Origin: FEN-1279 sp964501535
Lineage (GTDB): Bacteria; Bacteroidota; Ignavibacteria; Tepidaquicellales; Tepidaquicellaceae
Reading direction: 5' to 3'
Length of the DNA: 64,000 bases
NCBI GenBank assembly: GCA_964501535.1
Contig: CAZCSV010000008.1
Span: 16,829 to 80,828, forward strand
Below the pieces are notes generated by a model that searched no databases, had not been told where the DNA came from, and saw only the letters and a list, made by a program, of their open reading frames with translations. Of the stretch, positions 52,604 to 62,005 are shown one piece after another. Within the stretch, counting starts at the first letter, position 1. Each line of letters starts with the position of its first letter. Position numbers and translations under genes: made by a program.

Positions 52604-53353
52604 TTATTTTATTTTTCCGAAATAAACCTGCGTGTTGTATTCAAATTTTATTTTACCGTCTTTATTGTGCCTGTCAAAAATATTCTTCAACTTGCTTATT
52701 ATTTCTTTATTCTGTTCATTTTCCGAAGGTGTGTAGGGTGATGATAACAATCTTCCCTTCAATCCATTGAAATCGAATACCTGCCAGTTTCTGAAATTTG
52801 CGAGGCGGAAATTTTTTACACCGTAAAATTTATTAAATTCCTTCTCGCCGAGATTTAATCCGGGATTATAATCGGGGCAACATTCGCAAATTAACTTCTC
52901 GTATTCCCGCATCAATCCCGACATCTCCGAATCCCTCTTGTTCCACAATAAAACTACGTATCCTCCGGGTTTCAAAATCCTGTTGAATTCTGTTTTGGCT
53001 TTCTCCGTATCAAACCAGTGAAATGCCTGTCCCGATACTATCATATCTATGCTCCGGTCCGCAAGAGTGGTGAACTCTGCCGTGCCGTTTATACTGATAA
53101 AATTTATGTAATCCTTCAGCAGTTTTTCCCCCGCTTCGCGCATCTCATCGTTTGGCTCGACTCCGTAAACAAGATTGTCGTTATCCAGAAATAATCTCGA
53201 CAACTTTCCCGGACCCGAACCTATATCCGCTACATCCTTGAACTGGTCGAAACCAATTTCTTTTTCAAGCAAATGTAAAATTTCCAGCGGATATCCGGGG
53301 CGGTATTTTATATAATTTGCCACCCTCCCCGTAAATCTTGATGTTGATTTCAT
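52604..53353 (-). CDS. class I SAM-dependent methyltransferase
   Basis: 249 residues with a Rossmann-fold methyltransferase core: motif I VADIGSGPGKLSRLFL (about 38-53), the acidic residue after beta-2 in VYGVEPNDEM, and motif IV-like IDMIVSGQAFHWFD. This is the family of UbiE/COQ5-like and Tam-like small-molecule methyltransferases (Methyltransf_11). It lies between tnaA and a flavin reductase-like gene on the same strand, 3 nt from the latter. The methyl acceptor is unknown; indole is one possibility by neighbourhood only. Confidence 0.9.
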   Translation of the reverse strand: MKSTSRFTGRVANYIKYRPGYPLEILHLLEKEIGFDQFKDVADIGSGPGKLSRLFLDNDNLVYGVEPNDEMREAGEKLLKDYINFISINGTAEFTTLADRSIDMIVSGQAFHWFDTEKAKTEFNRILKPGGYVVLLWNKRDSEMSGLMREYEKLICECCPDYNPGLNLGEKEFNKFYGVKNFRLANFRNWQVFDFNGLKGRLLSSPYTPSENEQNKEIISKLKNIFDRHNKDGKIKFEYNTQVYFGKIK

Positions 53354-53356
53354 AAC

Positions 53357-54067
53357 TTAAAATCTTTCGAGTTTTATTTTTTCTTTGCTTACACCTAAAT
53401 CGAGTAAAAGCTCCTCCATTGCATCTACCATTACAAGCGGTCCCACTATGTAATATATAGGCTCGCTTATGTCGGGAACGTTCTTCAGTATCAATTCTTT
53501 GTTTATATAACCCTTCTCATACTTCCATTCTCTGTCGGTTGTATCGTCTATCGTGGGAATAAATTTAAAATCAGGATATGTCATTGCCCAGTGCTCAAAA
53601 TCATCGAAGAAAGCCATAGACTTTGCGTTTGGATTTGAATAAAATAAATATGCCTTGTATGGTAATTTACTTTCTATAATATACTCTATCATACACCTGA
53701 CCGGTGTGATTCCTATTCCCCCAATCAAAAAAACCGCCGGAATATCCGAGTTTCTGTGTAAAACGGTATTTCCTCCCGGCTCACCTATCGATACCCTCGA
53801 GCCAATCGGAAGTTCAAGAATGTTTTTGTTAAAAGCCGTATCCAGTGCCCTCGTCGTGAACATTAAATAATCCTTCGTTGGAGATGTGCTGATTGAAAAT
53901 AACCTCGAATTTCCCTCGCCATCATTGTAAATCGGCTCAAGTATGGTTATTCTTGCATACTGCCCGGGCTCAAATTCGAATCCGCTGCCCTTCTTGTCAA
54001 ACCACATTGCAAGCGTATTCTCGTTTATAAGTTTTCTGTCCTTTAATGTAATAATTTTTTCTGTCAT
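53357..54067 (-). CDS. ferredoxin-NADP reductase-like FAD oxidoreductase
   Basis: About 236 residues from the internal ATG at 54067; a longer frame to 54133 adds a stretch that is not part of the fold. The FAD-binding segment RLFSISTSP, the GEPGGNTVL loop and the NAD(P)-binding FLIGGIGITPVRCMI are those of the FNR/oxygenase-reductase superfamily. No 2Fe-2S domain is attached, so it needs a separate electron carrier. It is the first of three minus-strand genes (this one, methyltransferase, tnaA). Confidence 0.87.
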   Translation of the reverse strand: MTEKIITLKDRKLINENTLAMWFDKKGSGFEFEPGQYARITILEPIYNDGEGNSRLFSISTSPTKDYLMFTTRALDTAFNKNILELPIGSRVSIGEPGGNTVLHRNSDIPAVFLIGGIGITPVRCMIEYIIESKLPYKAYLFYSNPNAKSMAFFDDFEHWAMTYPDFKFIPTIDDTTDREWKYEKGYINKELILKNVPDISEPIYYIVGPLVMVDAMEELLLDLGVSKEKIKLERF

Positions 54068-54133
54068 GACTTTTGTATTATATTGTAAAAATAGCAAAAT
54101 TAAAGTCTTACCGAAATTCAGAATTTTTACCAT

Positions 54134-54546
54134 TTTATCAGTGTACCGAAATTTCTGCCAATTCCTGTTTTTATTCTTTCTAAAAATTTCAGCTGTAAAA
54201 AAGAATACTCCTCAGAAAACCTGAGGAGTATTGGAGGTACCTAGGGATACGTAATTATGAAAAAATTGTCTTATATTAAATTATATACAATTACTATGCC
54301 TTATAAACACTAAAAATATGACTTATTTCAATATCTTTCTGGCTAATACTGTTTAATATTGATACAAATGACCCAAATTGAGAAAGATTTCTGTAAATAT
54401 CACCATTCTTTTTGCTAAAGCCCTTCTCTTCAGGAATTTTCCTTTGTCTGCAAAATACTATATTCAGCAACAGCGAAAAGACTTTCAATCTTGGTTTAAA
54501 TCCTGTAATTTTGTAAATTATCACACCAAAATTAAATTATTACTTT
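54134..54546. other. intergenic region with a terminator-like hairpin
   Basis: No supported gene. A perfect 12-bp hairpin AATACTCCTCAG / CTGAGGAGTATT (54204-54215 and 54221-54232) with a 5-nt loop has an A-run on its left, so it would end a minus-strand transcript coming from above 54232. The only frame there is a 76-codon ORF (54294-54524) with no recognisable family. The hairpin therefore may belong to a small RNA or an unrecognised short gene. Confidence 0.5.
54204..54232 (-). terminator. orphan intrinsic terminator-like hairpin
   Basis: The 12-bp stem with 5-nt loop is followed on the minus strand by U-rich sequence (plus-strand A-run 54195-54202). No convincing gene lies directly upstream of it. 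Confidence 0.65.
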
Positions 54547-55983
54547 ATGTTAAATTTTAAAAATATAAACACAAGACTCATTGAATCTCAGTATGCGGTC
54601 AGAGGAAAAATCGTATTAAGAGCACAGGAACTCGAAGAAAAGGGAAAGAAAATTATTTACTGTAACATCGGAAATCCTCAGGCTCTGAAACAAAAACCGC
54701 TTACATATATAAGACAGGTTTTAAGCCTGCTTGAATATCCGGAACTTATCGATAAACCGGAAGCTCAAAAAATATTTCCGAAAGACCTTATCGAAAGAGC
54801 AAAATTTATACTCGAAAAAAATCCGACCGGAACAGGTGCATATACACAGAGTGCGGGAATTACTTTTATCAGACAGGCAATCGCCGAGTTCATTCGTAAA
54901 AGGGACTGTATTCCCTCCGACAAGGATAAAATTATTTTAACCGACGGTGCAAGCAAAGGGGTGCAGTCCGCGCTAACCGTGTTGCTTAAAAACGAAAACG
55001 ACGGTGTGATGATTCCTATCCCGCAATATCCTCTGTACAGTGCTACACTGACGCTTTACGGGGGCAAGCAAATCGGATATTATCTCGATGAAAATAATTC
55101 CTGGCAGCTTAACGAAAAAATACTAATCGACAGCATCGAAGATGCAAAGAAAAAAGGAATCAATCCGGTCGCAATAGCTGTGATAAATCCGGGAAATCCG
55201 ACCGGTGCAGTTCTCTCGCTCGATAATATTAAAATGATTATTAGCTTCGCAAAAAAATATAACCTGTCAGTCCTTGCAGACGAAGTCTATCAGGAAAATG
55301 TCTATCTGAAAGGTCTGAAGTTTTACTCTTTTGCAAAAGCCATGCACGAAATGAATGAAAAAGATATTACACTCTTCAGTTTCCATTCCGTATCTAAAGG
55401 ATATCTCGGGGAATGCGGGCACAGAGGCGGATATTTTGAAATCAGAAATATTCCCGATGACGTCTTCGAACAAATAATTAAACTGCAGTCAATAAGCCTT
55501 TGCTCAAACGTCGACGGACAAATTGTTACATACCTGATGGTGAATCCTCCTCAACCGGGAGATGAATCTTATGAACTTTTTGAAAAAGAAAAAAACGGTA
55601 TTCTGGATGAACTGAAGGCAAAATCGGAAATCCTCGGAACCGAACTGAATAAAATAGATGGAATGTCGACCGAGGTACCACAGGGAGCAATGTATGCCTA
55701 TGTTAAATTCGAACTCCCGCATCCCAAAGGCGTCGACCCGAAAAAAATGAATGAAGAGGAAAGACTGAAATATGAAGCGAAAAGAGATTCGGACTACTGT
55801 ATGTCCCTGCTCGAAGAAACCGGAATCTGCGTCGTGCCCGGCTCGGGTTTCGGGCAAATGCCCGGGACACTTCACTTCAGAACAACCATACTTCCTCCGA
55901 GAAATGAAATCGAAGCACTCGTGAAATTAATAAAGGATTTTCATCTGAACTATGTGAAAAGATTAAAAGAAAGCTATAAATAA
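54547..55983 (+). CDS. alanine aminotransferase, eukaryotic (GPT) type
   Basis: PLP enzyme of fold type I interconverting alanine plus 2-oxoglutarate with pyruvate plus glutamate. The 478 residues start with the family N-terminus NTRLIESQYAVRGKIVLRA and include GNPQALKQKP, INPGNPTGAVLS and the PLP-lysine block FSFHSVSKGYLGECGHRGGY, all marks of the eukaryotic-type ALT group. The C-terminus has GSGFGQMPGTLHFRTTILPP. It is transcribed alone. It would connect with the tnaA pyruvate output and the TCA enzymes. Confidence 0.92.
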   Translation: MLNFKNINTRLIESQYAVRGKIVLRAQELEEKGKKIIYCNIGNPQALKQKPLTYIRQVLSLLEYPELIDKPEAQKIFPKDLIERAKFILEKNPTGTGAYTQSAGITFIRQAIAEFIRKRDCIPSDKDKIILTDGASKGVQSALTVLLKNENDGVMIPIPQYPLYSATLTLYGGKQIGYYLDENNSWQLNEKILIDSIEDAKKKGINPVAIAVINPGNPTGAVLSLDNIKMIISFAKKYNLSVLADEVYQENVYLKGLKFYSFAKAMHEMNEKDITLFSFHSVSKGYLGECGHRGGYFEIRNIPDDVFEQIIKLQSISLCSNVDGQIVTYLMVNPPQPGDESYELFEKEKNGILDELKAKSEILGTELNKIDGMSTEVPQGAMYAYVKFELPHPKGVDPKKMNEEERLKYEAKRDSDYCMSLLEETGICVVPGSGFGQMPGTLHFRTTILPPRNEIEALVKLIKDFHLNYVKRLKESYK

Positions 55984-56310
55984 ATACTATATTCAACGTT
56001 CTTTTTTAAAATTCTTTATAATACAAACATAGAGAAAAATTTTGGTATATAAAAATTTTTCAATTATCAGTAATTTTGTATTGTAAATTTTGTTTTCATA
56101 GTTTTTTTATTGTTCGCCTCCTTTTCGGCAAATACGGTTAATCCTCCTTACCTTATTTGCCGATTTTATTTTTATACAAAATAATTCCGAAATTTATTAC
56201 TCATAACAATATAAAAATATTATTCCTTTTTCTGTTTTACCTGTTTAATGTCCTTTGTTTTTAATTTTATTTTTATTTAAGATTCGTTAGTTTATACCGA
56301 TATATTTATT
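55984..56310. other. A+T-rich intergenic region
   Basis: No gene. One hairpin, TCGGCAAATA / TATTTGCCGA (56125-56134 and 56154-56163) with a 19-nt loop and a following T-rich tract, is described separately. Nothing else was recognised. Confidence 0.6.
56125..56176 (+). terminator. possible intrinsic terminator downstream of the aminotransferase
   Basis: A 10-bp stem with a 19-nt loop followed by TTTTATTTTTAT. It lies about 140 nt after the stop codon, farther than usual, so a regulatory role for the next gene is also possible. Confidence 0.5.
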
Positions 56311-56694
56311 ATGAAAAAATACCGGTACTCGAACAATTCGGAAGACTATTTCAAAAACGGACTCGAAAAATATGACATGAAAGACTATGTTGGAGCCCTG
56401 TCCGATTTTTCCACCGCTATTGAAATAAACTCAAAATCTGCCGAGGTTTATTATCACAGGGGTTTACTGTTTGGAAAGGAATTTCATAAATATTCCAAAG
56501 CAATTAAGGATTTTACAAAAGCAATAAAACTGAAACCCGGCTATGCCCGGGCATACTATGACAGGGGCGTAACTTACAGAATCCTCGATGACGTGAAAAA
56601 ATCCTGTGCAGACTGGGAAAAAGCCAAAGAGCTCGGATTTGAAGATGCCGATATACTTTTGAAAAAGTACTGTTATAACTCTAACAAAGACTAA
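56311..56694 (+). CDS. short TPR-repeat protein
   Basis: 127 residues, no signal peptide, containing about three tetratricopeptide repeats (DYFKNGLEKYDMKDYVGALSD, AEVYYHRGLLFGKEFHKYSKAI, ARAYYDRGVTYRILDDVKKSC, each beginning a helix pair). It is probably a cytoplasmic protein-interaction module. Its 3' end overlaps the convergent thpR gene by 14 nt. The partner is unknown. Confidence 0.82.
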   Translation: MKKYRYSNNSEDYFKNGLEKYDMKDYVGALSDFSTAIEINSKSAEVYYHRGLLFGKEFHKYSKAIKDFTKAIKLKPGYARAYYDRGVTYRILDDVKKSCADWEKAKELGFEDADILLKKYCYNSNKD

Positions 56695-57265
56695 ATCTCT
56701 TTATTTCTTTATACATTGAGCCGCGAGAATCCAATTTGCTCTCCATTAAATAAAAATCGTCCAAAGTAAAACTTAAATTTGTCTTAATTTTATCTTTTAA
56801 AAATTCCAGATTAATTTTCTTGTCTCTTCGTACCCTGCCGAGTGTAATATGCGGATGAAATTGTTTGTCGGGCTTAAATCCATAGTTATTGAGTTTTTCA
56901 CAGATTTTTTCATACAGCCGGAATGCATTATTGTCCGCGTTTTCCAGCTCTACTATAAGCACTCTCGGATATCTTAATTTAGGAAAAGCATTTATACCTG
57001 TTGCAATAAATTCCATCTCTTTAAAATCGACTTCGCTTTTTATTTTCCCGAGACCTGCCGAAATTTCCCGTACCATTTTTTCCTCGACATCACCAAGAAA
57101 AAAGAGTGTATGGTGGAATTTATCCCGTCCTTCCCATTTTATTGATTCGAACATATCCCTACCCAGAAGCTTTTTTACTTCGCTCTGAATCTCTAGGACT
57201 TCTTTCTTCTTCTCTTCTGCTAGATTTAATGATATAAATACACGCATAGAGTGTAAAATAGACAA
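56681..57265 (-). CDS. thpR: RNA 2',3'-cyclic phosphodiesterase (ThpR/LigT, 2H family)
   Basis: Opens 2',3'-cyclic phosphate ends on RNA. The two HxTx motifs of the 2H family are present: HHTLFFLG (about 52-59) and HPHITLGRV (about 140-148). The N-terminal MRVFISLNL segment is canonical; the frame begins eight codons earlier, and the start at MRVF (codon 7) is equally likely. The 194-residue length is normal. It overlaps the TPR gene tail to tail. Confidence 0.92.
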   Translation of the reverse strand: MSILHSMRVFISLNLAEEKKKEVLEIQSEVKKLLGRDMFESIKWEGRDKFHHTLFFLGDVEEKMVREISAGLGKIKSEVDFKEMEFIATGINAFPKLRYPRVLIVELENADNNAFRLYEKICEKLNNYGFKPDKQFHPHITLGRVRRDKKINLEFLKDKIKTNLSFTLDDFYLMESKLDSRGSMYKEIKRFSLC

Positions 57266-57361
57266 AATAAAAGATAAAAAATATTTTATTGCTTTTCCCT
57301 CTCTTATTCAATTGAATTACAAACTCCAAATTATTAATATGTTTAATTATTAAACTTAAAA

Positions 57362-58150
57362 ATGAATAGTAAAGAATTACTGAAAGATAACTTTATTGAG
57401 TTCGTCGAAATTGTTAAACGTCTCAGGCGTGAATGTCCGTGGGACAAGGAGCAGACGCACGAATCCCTGCGCCGATGTCTGCTGGAAGAATCTTACGAGG
57501 TGCTCGAGTCCATAGATAATAATAATATTGAAGAATTGAAAAAAGAACTCGGAGATATCCTTCTTCAGGTGGTTTTTCACGCGTCCATTGGCGAAGAGGA
57601 AAACACTTTCTCTCTTAACGAGGTAATCGAAATCGAAAAAGAAAAACTCATTGCACGCCACCCGCATATATTCGGAGACGTGAAAGTATCCGGAAGCGAA
57701 GAAGTGAAAATCAACTGGGAGAAACTAAAACGAAAAGAAGGGCGGAAATCCATTCTCGATGGCGTCCCGAACGAGCTCCCCGCTCTCTTTAAAGCATACA
57801 GAATTCAGGAAAAAGCCGCAAAGGTAGGATTCGACTGGAAAGACCCGAAACCGGTTTACGATAAAATCCTCGAGGAAATCGGTGAGCTGAAACATAATAT
57901 TGAAAAAGGTATGGTGCATAAAAAAATCGAAGAGGAGTTCGGCGATGTGCTTTTTTCCATAGTAAATTATGCGAGATTTTTGAAAATAAATCCCGAAGAC
58001 GCTCTAAGAAAAACGATTTCAAAATTCACAAACAGGTTTAAAAAAATCGAAGAGTTCGCAAAATCGAAAGGAATAAAACCCGAAGATATGACACTCGAAG
58101 AAATGGATGTAATCTGGAATAATGCAAAAGGAGATACAAATGAAAACTGA
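57362..58150 (+). CDS. mazG: nucleoside triphosphate pyrophosphohydrolase MazG
   Basis: Hydrolyses (d)NTPs to monophosphates plus pyrophosphate, removing damaged or excess nucleotides. 262 residues with the duplicated MazG fold: LRRECPWDKEQTHESLRRCLLEESYEVLE and ELGDILLQVVFHA in the first half, and EEIGELKHN and EEEFGDVLFSIVNYARF in the second, supplying the E-x-x-E plus E-x-x-D metal sites. It is the first gene of an overlapping plus-strand operon reaching at least to uvrB. Confidence 0.95.
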   Translation: MNSKELLKDNFIEFVEIVKRLRRECPWDKEQTHESLRRCLLEESYEVLESIDNNNIEELKKELGDILLQVVFHASIGEEENTFSLNEVIEIEKEKLIARHPHIFGDVKVSGSEEVKINWEKLKRKEGRKSILDGVPNELPALFKAYRIQEKAAKVGFDWKDPKPVYDKILEEIGELKHNIEKGMVHKKIEEEFGDVLFSIVNYARFLKINPEDALRKTISKFTNRFKKIEEFAKSKGIKPEDMTLEEMDVIWNNAKGDTNEN

Positions 58151-58577
58151 CCAATCTATGGGAGTAATAGTTTTCTTCCGCTTTCCCCGCTCGGTAAAAT
58201 TCCTTCTTATAAAGCACAAAAAGGGTCACTGGTCATTCCCGAAAGGACACGCTGACAAAGGCGAAACAAAACTTGAATCCGCCCTTCGTGAGCTGAAAGA
58301 AGAAACAAAAATAACCAAAATCCAGCTTCTGAAAAAAAGAATTTTATTGAGAGAATCGTATAAATTCACCAACGGGAAAGGTGTTAAAATTTTAAAAAAA
58401 GTTAATTATTTTATAGCGGAAGCAAAAAATAAAAAAGTAAAAATCGATTTGAATGAAGTCGTGAATTTTAAATGGTGCACATTCAGAGAGGGTCTGAAAA
58501 AAATTACTTTTAATGAATCAAAATCCATATTAAAAAAAGCCGATAGAATTATTGCCAAATATATAAATGAAAAGTAA
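58140..58577 (+). CDS. NUDIX hydrolase, Ap4A-hydrolase-like
   Basis: About 145 residues from ATG 58140, which overlaps the mazG stop by 11 nt. The Nudix box is complete: G-H-A-D-K-G-E-T-K-L-E-S-A-L-R-E-L-K-E-E-T. The preceding HWSFPKG segment is typical of bis(5'-nucleosyl)-tetraphosphatases (MutT/Ap4A type). Together with mazG it forms a nucleotide-sanitising pair. The next gene's ATG overlaps its end by 11 nt. Confidence 0.92.
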   Translation: MKTDQSMGVIVFFRFPRSVKFLLIKHKKGHWSFPKGHADKGETKLESALRELKEETKITKIQLLKKRILLRESYKFTNGKGVKILKKVNYFIAEAKNKKVKIDLNEVVNFKWCTFREGLKKITFNESKSILKKADRIIAKYINEK

Positions 58578-59796
58578 AGTTTCAAAATATTTACTTATTG
58601 CAATACTGTTTTTTGCTTCGGCACTGTCTTTTCCAAAAGAGAGAGAGCCCGAAAATATAAAAATACTGCGCTCTAAAATTGACAGCATCGTTGCAACTGT
58701 AAACTGCAGCGTTTCGATACAAATAGCAAGCGCCTCAAAGTATGACCTGATATATTCATACAAACCCGAAACAAAAATGATTCCCGCTTCTATTACCAAA
58801 GTAATTACTTCCGCAACCGCATTTTATACCCTCGGTGCAAATTACGAATTTAAAACGGTAATATATACGGATGATAACAATATCAGCGACGGAGTTATAA
58901 ACGGCAACTTATATATCAAAGGCTACGGCGACCCGGATTTGAGCTCCTACGATATCGTACAGATTGCAAAAACAATATCGGCAAAAAATATTAAAAATAT
59001 AACAGGCAATATTATTTATGACGATACTTATTTGGACAACGAATATTACGGGTTGGCAAACTATTACAATTCCGATACCAAAATCGCTTACTGGCCTTAT
59101 GTTTGCGCTCTCAGTCTCGACAAAAATAAAGGCAGCAGCAATCCCGCGTATTCCGCCGCGAAACTTCTTGCCGAACAGCTTTCCGTGCAAAATGTAAAAC
59201 TCGAAGGAATCGTGGTCGCAGGGGTAACACCCAGCGTGTCGAAGGAAATTACTTATGTGTCCCGCTCGATGATAGATGTGCTGTATAATATGAATAAAGT
59301 AAGCGATAACCAGTCGGCTATTACCGTGTTTAAAGTTATCGGAGCAAATTATAAGACCCCTCCGGGAAATTTGAAAAACGGCTCTTATGCGGTTATAGAT
59401 TTTCTCTCTTCGATTGGTATCTCCAGAAGTAACTACGAAATTCTAGAGGGCTCAGGACTGACAAGGTATAATTTCGTCACCTCGGATTTGTTCGTTCAGC
59501 TTCTTAAATATATGTACGATGATGCAAAAAATTTCGACGCTTTTTATTCAACTCTCCCGATAGGCGGAGTGGACGGAACCCTGAAGGACAGAATGCTGGG
59601 AACCGAAGCCGAAAAAAACGTACACGCTAAAACAGGTACCATAAATGGTGTCAGTACCCTCAGTGGCTATGCCATTTCCCGTGACAATGAACCGATAATT
59701 TTTTATATTGCTATGAACGGATTCGGAAATAATAGCAAGCCATATAGAAAAAAACAGGACGATATTTGTGAATTAATCTGTAAGTTTTCAAGATAA
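58567..59796 (+). CDS. dacB: D-alanyl-D-alanine carboxypeptidase/endopeptidase (PBP4 type)
   Basis: Periplasmic penicillin-binding protein of the DacB (S13) family that trims peptidoglycan stem peptides. 409 residues: signal peptide (about 1-22), catalytic serine in SITK (Ser75, Lys78), SDN triad at 246-248 and KTG at 355-357, with the long inserted domain between SxxK and SDN that marks class C PBPs. It is coupled to the upstream nudix gene by an 11-nt overlap. Confidence 0.94.
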   Translation: MKSKVSKYLLIAILFFASALSFPKEREPENIKILRSKIDSIVATVNCSVSIQIASASKYDLIYSYKPETKMIPASITKVITSATAFYTLGANYEFKTVIYTDDNNISDGVINGNLYIKGYGDPDLSSYDIVQIAKTISAKNIKNITGNIIYDDTYLDNEYYGLANYYNSDTKIAYWPYVCALSLDKNKGSSNPAYSAAKLLAEQLSVQNVKLEGIVVAGVTPSVSKEITYVSRSMIDVLYNMNKVSDNQSAITVFKVIGANYKTPPGNLKNGSYAVIDFLSSIGISRSNYEILEGSGLTRYNFVTSDLFVQLLKYMYDDAKNFDAFYSTLPIGGVDGTLKDRMLGTEAEKNVHAKTGTINGVSTLSGYAISRDNEPIIFYIAMNGFGNNSKPYRKKQDDICELICKFSR

Positions 59797-59806
59797 TAAT
59801 TTCTCT

Positions 59807-60073
59807 ATGGGAGTTAAAGAAAAAGAACAAATAACAACTGAGGATTTAAAGGACGTTATCCGCCGTTTAATCCTGTATAACTCTAATCACCTCTGGGAAG
59901 ATGTTATTAACCAACTCCGGAAGGCAACTAAATATGATATATTGCATTGCGAACAAATTGCCATAATTGCTCATACAAAAGGCAAGGCAACAGTGAAGAC
60001 CGGAACCCTGAAAGAACTTGCAAAAATTGACAGCGTCCTGAAAGAAATACACTTAATAACGGAAATTATATAA
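59807..60073 (+). CDS. small protein of unknown function between dacB and a TPR gene
   Basis: 88 residues, not recognised. The sequence is soluble and mixed helix/strand, with a Lys/Glu-rich start (MGVKEKEQITTEDLKDVIRR), a middle CEQIAIIAHTKGKATVKTG and a helical end. There is no signal peptide, although its neighbours are exported. It lies 10 nt after dacB and 12 nt before the TPR gene, clearly within the operon, so it is probably a real gene. Confidence 0.75.
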   Translation: MGVKEKEQITTEDLKDVIRRLILYNSNHLWEDVINQLRKATKYDILHCEQIAIIAHTKGKATVKTGTLKELAKIDSVLKEIHLITEII

Positions 60074-60085
60074 TATATTTTTCTC

Positions 60086-62005
60086 TTGATAAAAAAATTC
60101 CTATATCCATTTTTTTTAGTTTTCCTTATATTACTGCCCCGCTCTGCTTATTCTCAAATTAATTACGAATTCGACTTCAATAAAAACTGGGAGTGGTTCG
60201 ATTTATATTCCAGCGACCCCGCAATTTCAAATCAGTTAATCAAAAATATTCAGGATTTATCTAAAGAGTGGTCAATAGAAGAAGCCCGCGTTTTGTTCCG
60301 CAATCTTGCAAAACTCGATTCCATAAACGAAGTTCTTAACCTTCCGAAAATTATCGATACGGACTCCAATATCGGCAAACGTACATGGAAAATCATAGCA
60401 TTGAAAGAACTCAAATATTTCGACGAGCCCGAAACATTCAGGGGACTGATAAATGCCGCAACAACCATTACCAAAATAAAAAAATATTTTATTCAGAACA
60501 GAAAACTTTTTGACAACAGAAAGTTTTACCTGAAAATAACGGAAAAAATTGACACTGCCTCGCGTATAACTGTCAATACCACGGGTGCGATGCAAATACT
60601 GGACTTTTACAGCTCTGAAGATGTTACCGAAAACCACCTGAAAATAATCAGGGAATCCGAATCACTGAATGCAATGTTTAAGAATCAAAACGGAACATTT
60701 AACAAAGACCTGTTCATACATTTTCTCGGGCTGTCAAAAAATAAAAAACCTCTTGTGGAAATTTATAAACTTTTTAATCCTTATAGTTACGGCGGTCTTG
60801 GGTTCGTTTCCACCCATATTAAAGAATTCAAGAGCGTCGTACAGTCAATCGATATAAACCAAGGGAAACTAAAATTTTATTCCATAAATCTCTTATCCCA
60901 GTTCTTCCCGAAAGGCGCCTGGCTTGAAGCCAACGTCGATTTCCTTTTCGGTAATTTTAACAATAAAAACAACGATATTGAATACGGGGAGAGATTACTT
61001 GTAAATTTGTGTACAATCGGTGACGATTATGAATACCTTGCCCGATACCTGACGAGAAGACTCTTCCTTTACGAAAAATATAACACCCAGCTCGATGTAT
61101 TCCCTTACCTTTATAAAGACGAAGACACGCTTATTCTTTCTCTTATGACAGAAGTTTATGATGGGGGAATTTCTAATTACATGGCTCCCATACTCGAAGA
61201 TAACAGACCGCTATCTCTCCTCGAAATAGATTTCTCTCATTTCAAAGCTACAACTAATGCTATTCTCTTCAAAAAGAAAAAAAATATTATTGATAGTCTG
61301 CTTAAAGTAGGATTCAGCGGCAGATTTCTTTTTTATACTATGGGCACACAAATGGCTTACTCGATTGACAGAACTCTTGGCAGAGCCGCTCTGAACGACG
61401 CCCTGATGTATGGTCCCCTCGAATTTTTTAAAACTTATGTTGATGCCTATGAAACTGATAGTAAGCAGATTACCGCTAATTTCCGTTTCAATTCTGCCTT
61501 CGAAGACAAAATAATTGCGATGAGAAAGAAAATTCCGAAGGATATATATAAAGAAATGTATAATATAAATGTGCGATATATTGACCCCTCGCCAATCCCC
61601 GGAGTTCTGGAAAAAACCAAACTGAAATACGCCGATAATAAAGATGATTTGTTTTATTTTTATTTAATCGGCGGTCAGCTTCTGTTCGATAATGGATTTT
61701 TCGGGAAGTCCCTCGATTATTTCAAAAAATGTCTGAACAAACTTCCGGATAAAATTAACTTTTCAAGAAAACTGGGGCTGATGTTTTTCGAAAGAGGCGC
61801 TTATACCGAAGCCGCTGAAATGTTTAACCAATATGCTGAATATAAACCGTTTCTCGCAGACCCATATTTTCAAAGAGGCAAAGCGTTTTATATGGCAAAA
61901 CTAAATGAAAAAGCAAAGGCAGATTTTGAAAAAGTGTTGCAAATAGATTCATCAAACAAAGAGGCAAAGAAATATTTAGACTTGATAAAAGAAAATGGAT
62001 TTTAA
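60086..62005 (+). CDS. exported protein with C-terminal TPR repeats, unknown function
   Basis: 639 residues: signal peptide (about 1-23), a long helical region without recognised domain (about 30-520, including many aromatic residues and GRFLFYTMGTQMAY) and three TPR-like units at about 525-635 (YLIGGQLLFDNGFFGKSLDYFKKCL and following). Start is TTG at 60086, set by the signal peptide. It overlaps the uvrB start by 11 nt. Probably periplasmic or outer-membrane attached; no catalytic motif found. Confidence 0.82.
   Translation: MIKKFLYPFFLVFLILLPRSAYSQINYEFDFNKNWEWFDLYSSDPAISNQLIKNIQDLSKEWSIEEARVLFRNLAKLDSINEVLNLPKIIDTDSNIGKRTWKIIALKELKYFDEPETFRGLINAATTITKIKKYFIQNRKLFDNRKFYLKITEKIDTASRITVNTTGAMQILDFYSSEDVTENHLKIIRESESLNAMFKNQNGTFNKDLFIHFLGLSKNKKPLVEIYKLFNPYSYGGLGFVSTHIKEFKSVVQSIDINQGKLKFYSINLLSQFFPKGAWLEANVDFLFGNFNNKNNDIEYGERLLVNLCTIGDDYEYLARYLTRRLFLYEKYNTQLDVFPYLYKDEDTLILSLMTEVYDGGISNYMAPILEDNRPLSLLEIDFSHFKATTNAILFKKKKNIIDSLLKVGFSGRFLFYTMGTQMAYSIDRTLGRAALNDALMYGPLEFFKTYVDAYETDSKQITANFRFNSAFEDKIIAMRKKIPKDIYKEMYNINVRYIDPSPIPGVLEKTKLKYADNKDDLFYFYLIGGQLLFDNGFFGKSLDYFKKCLNKLPDKINFSRKLGLMFFERGAYTEAAEMFNQYAEYKPFLADPYFQRGKAFYMAKLNEKAKADFEKVLQIDSSNKEAKKYLDLIKENGF

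Noticed and set aside
54294..54524. 76-codon minus-strand frame in the 54134-54546 gap
   Set aside because: No recognisable family, A/T-rich low-information composition and no good ribosome binding site; kept only as a possibility in the intergenic entry.
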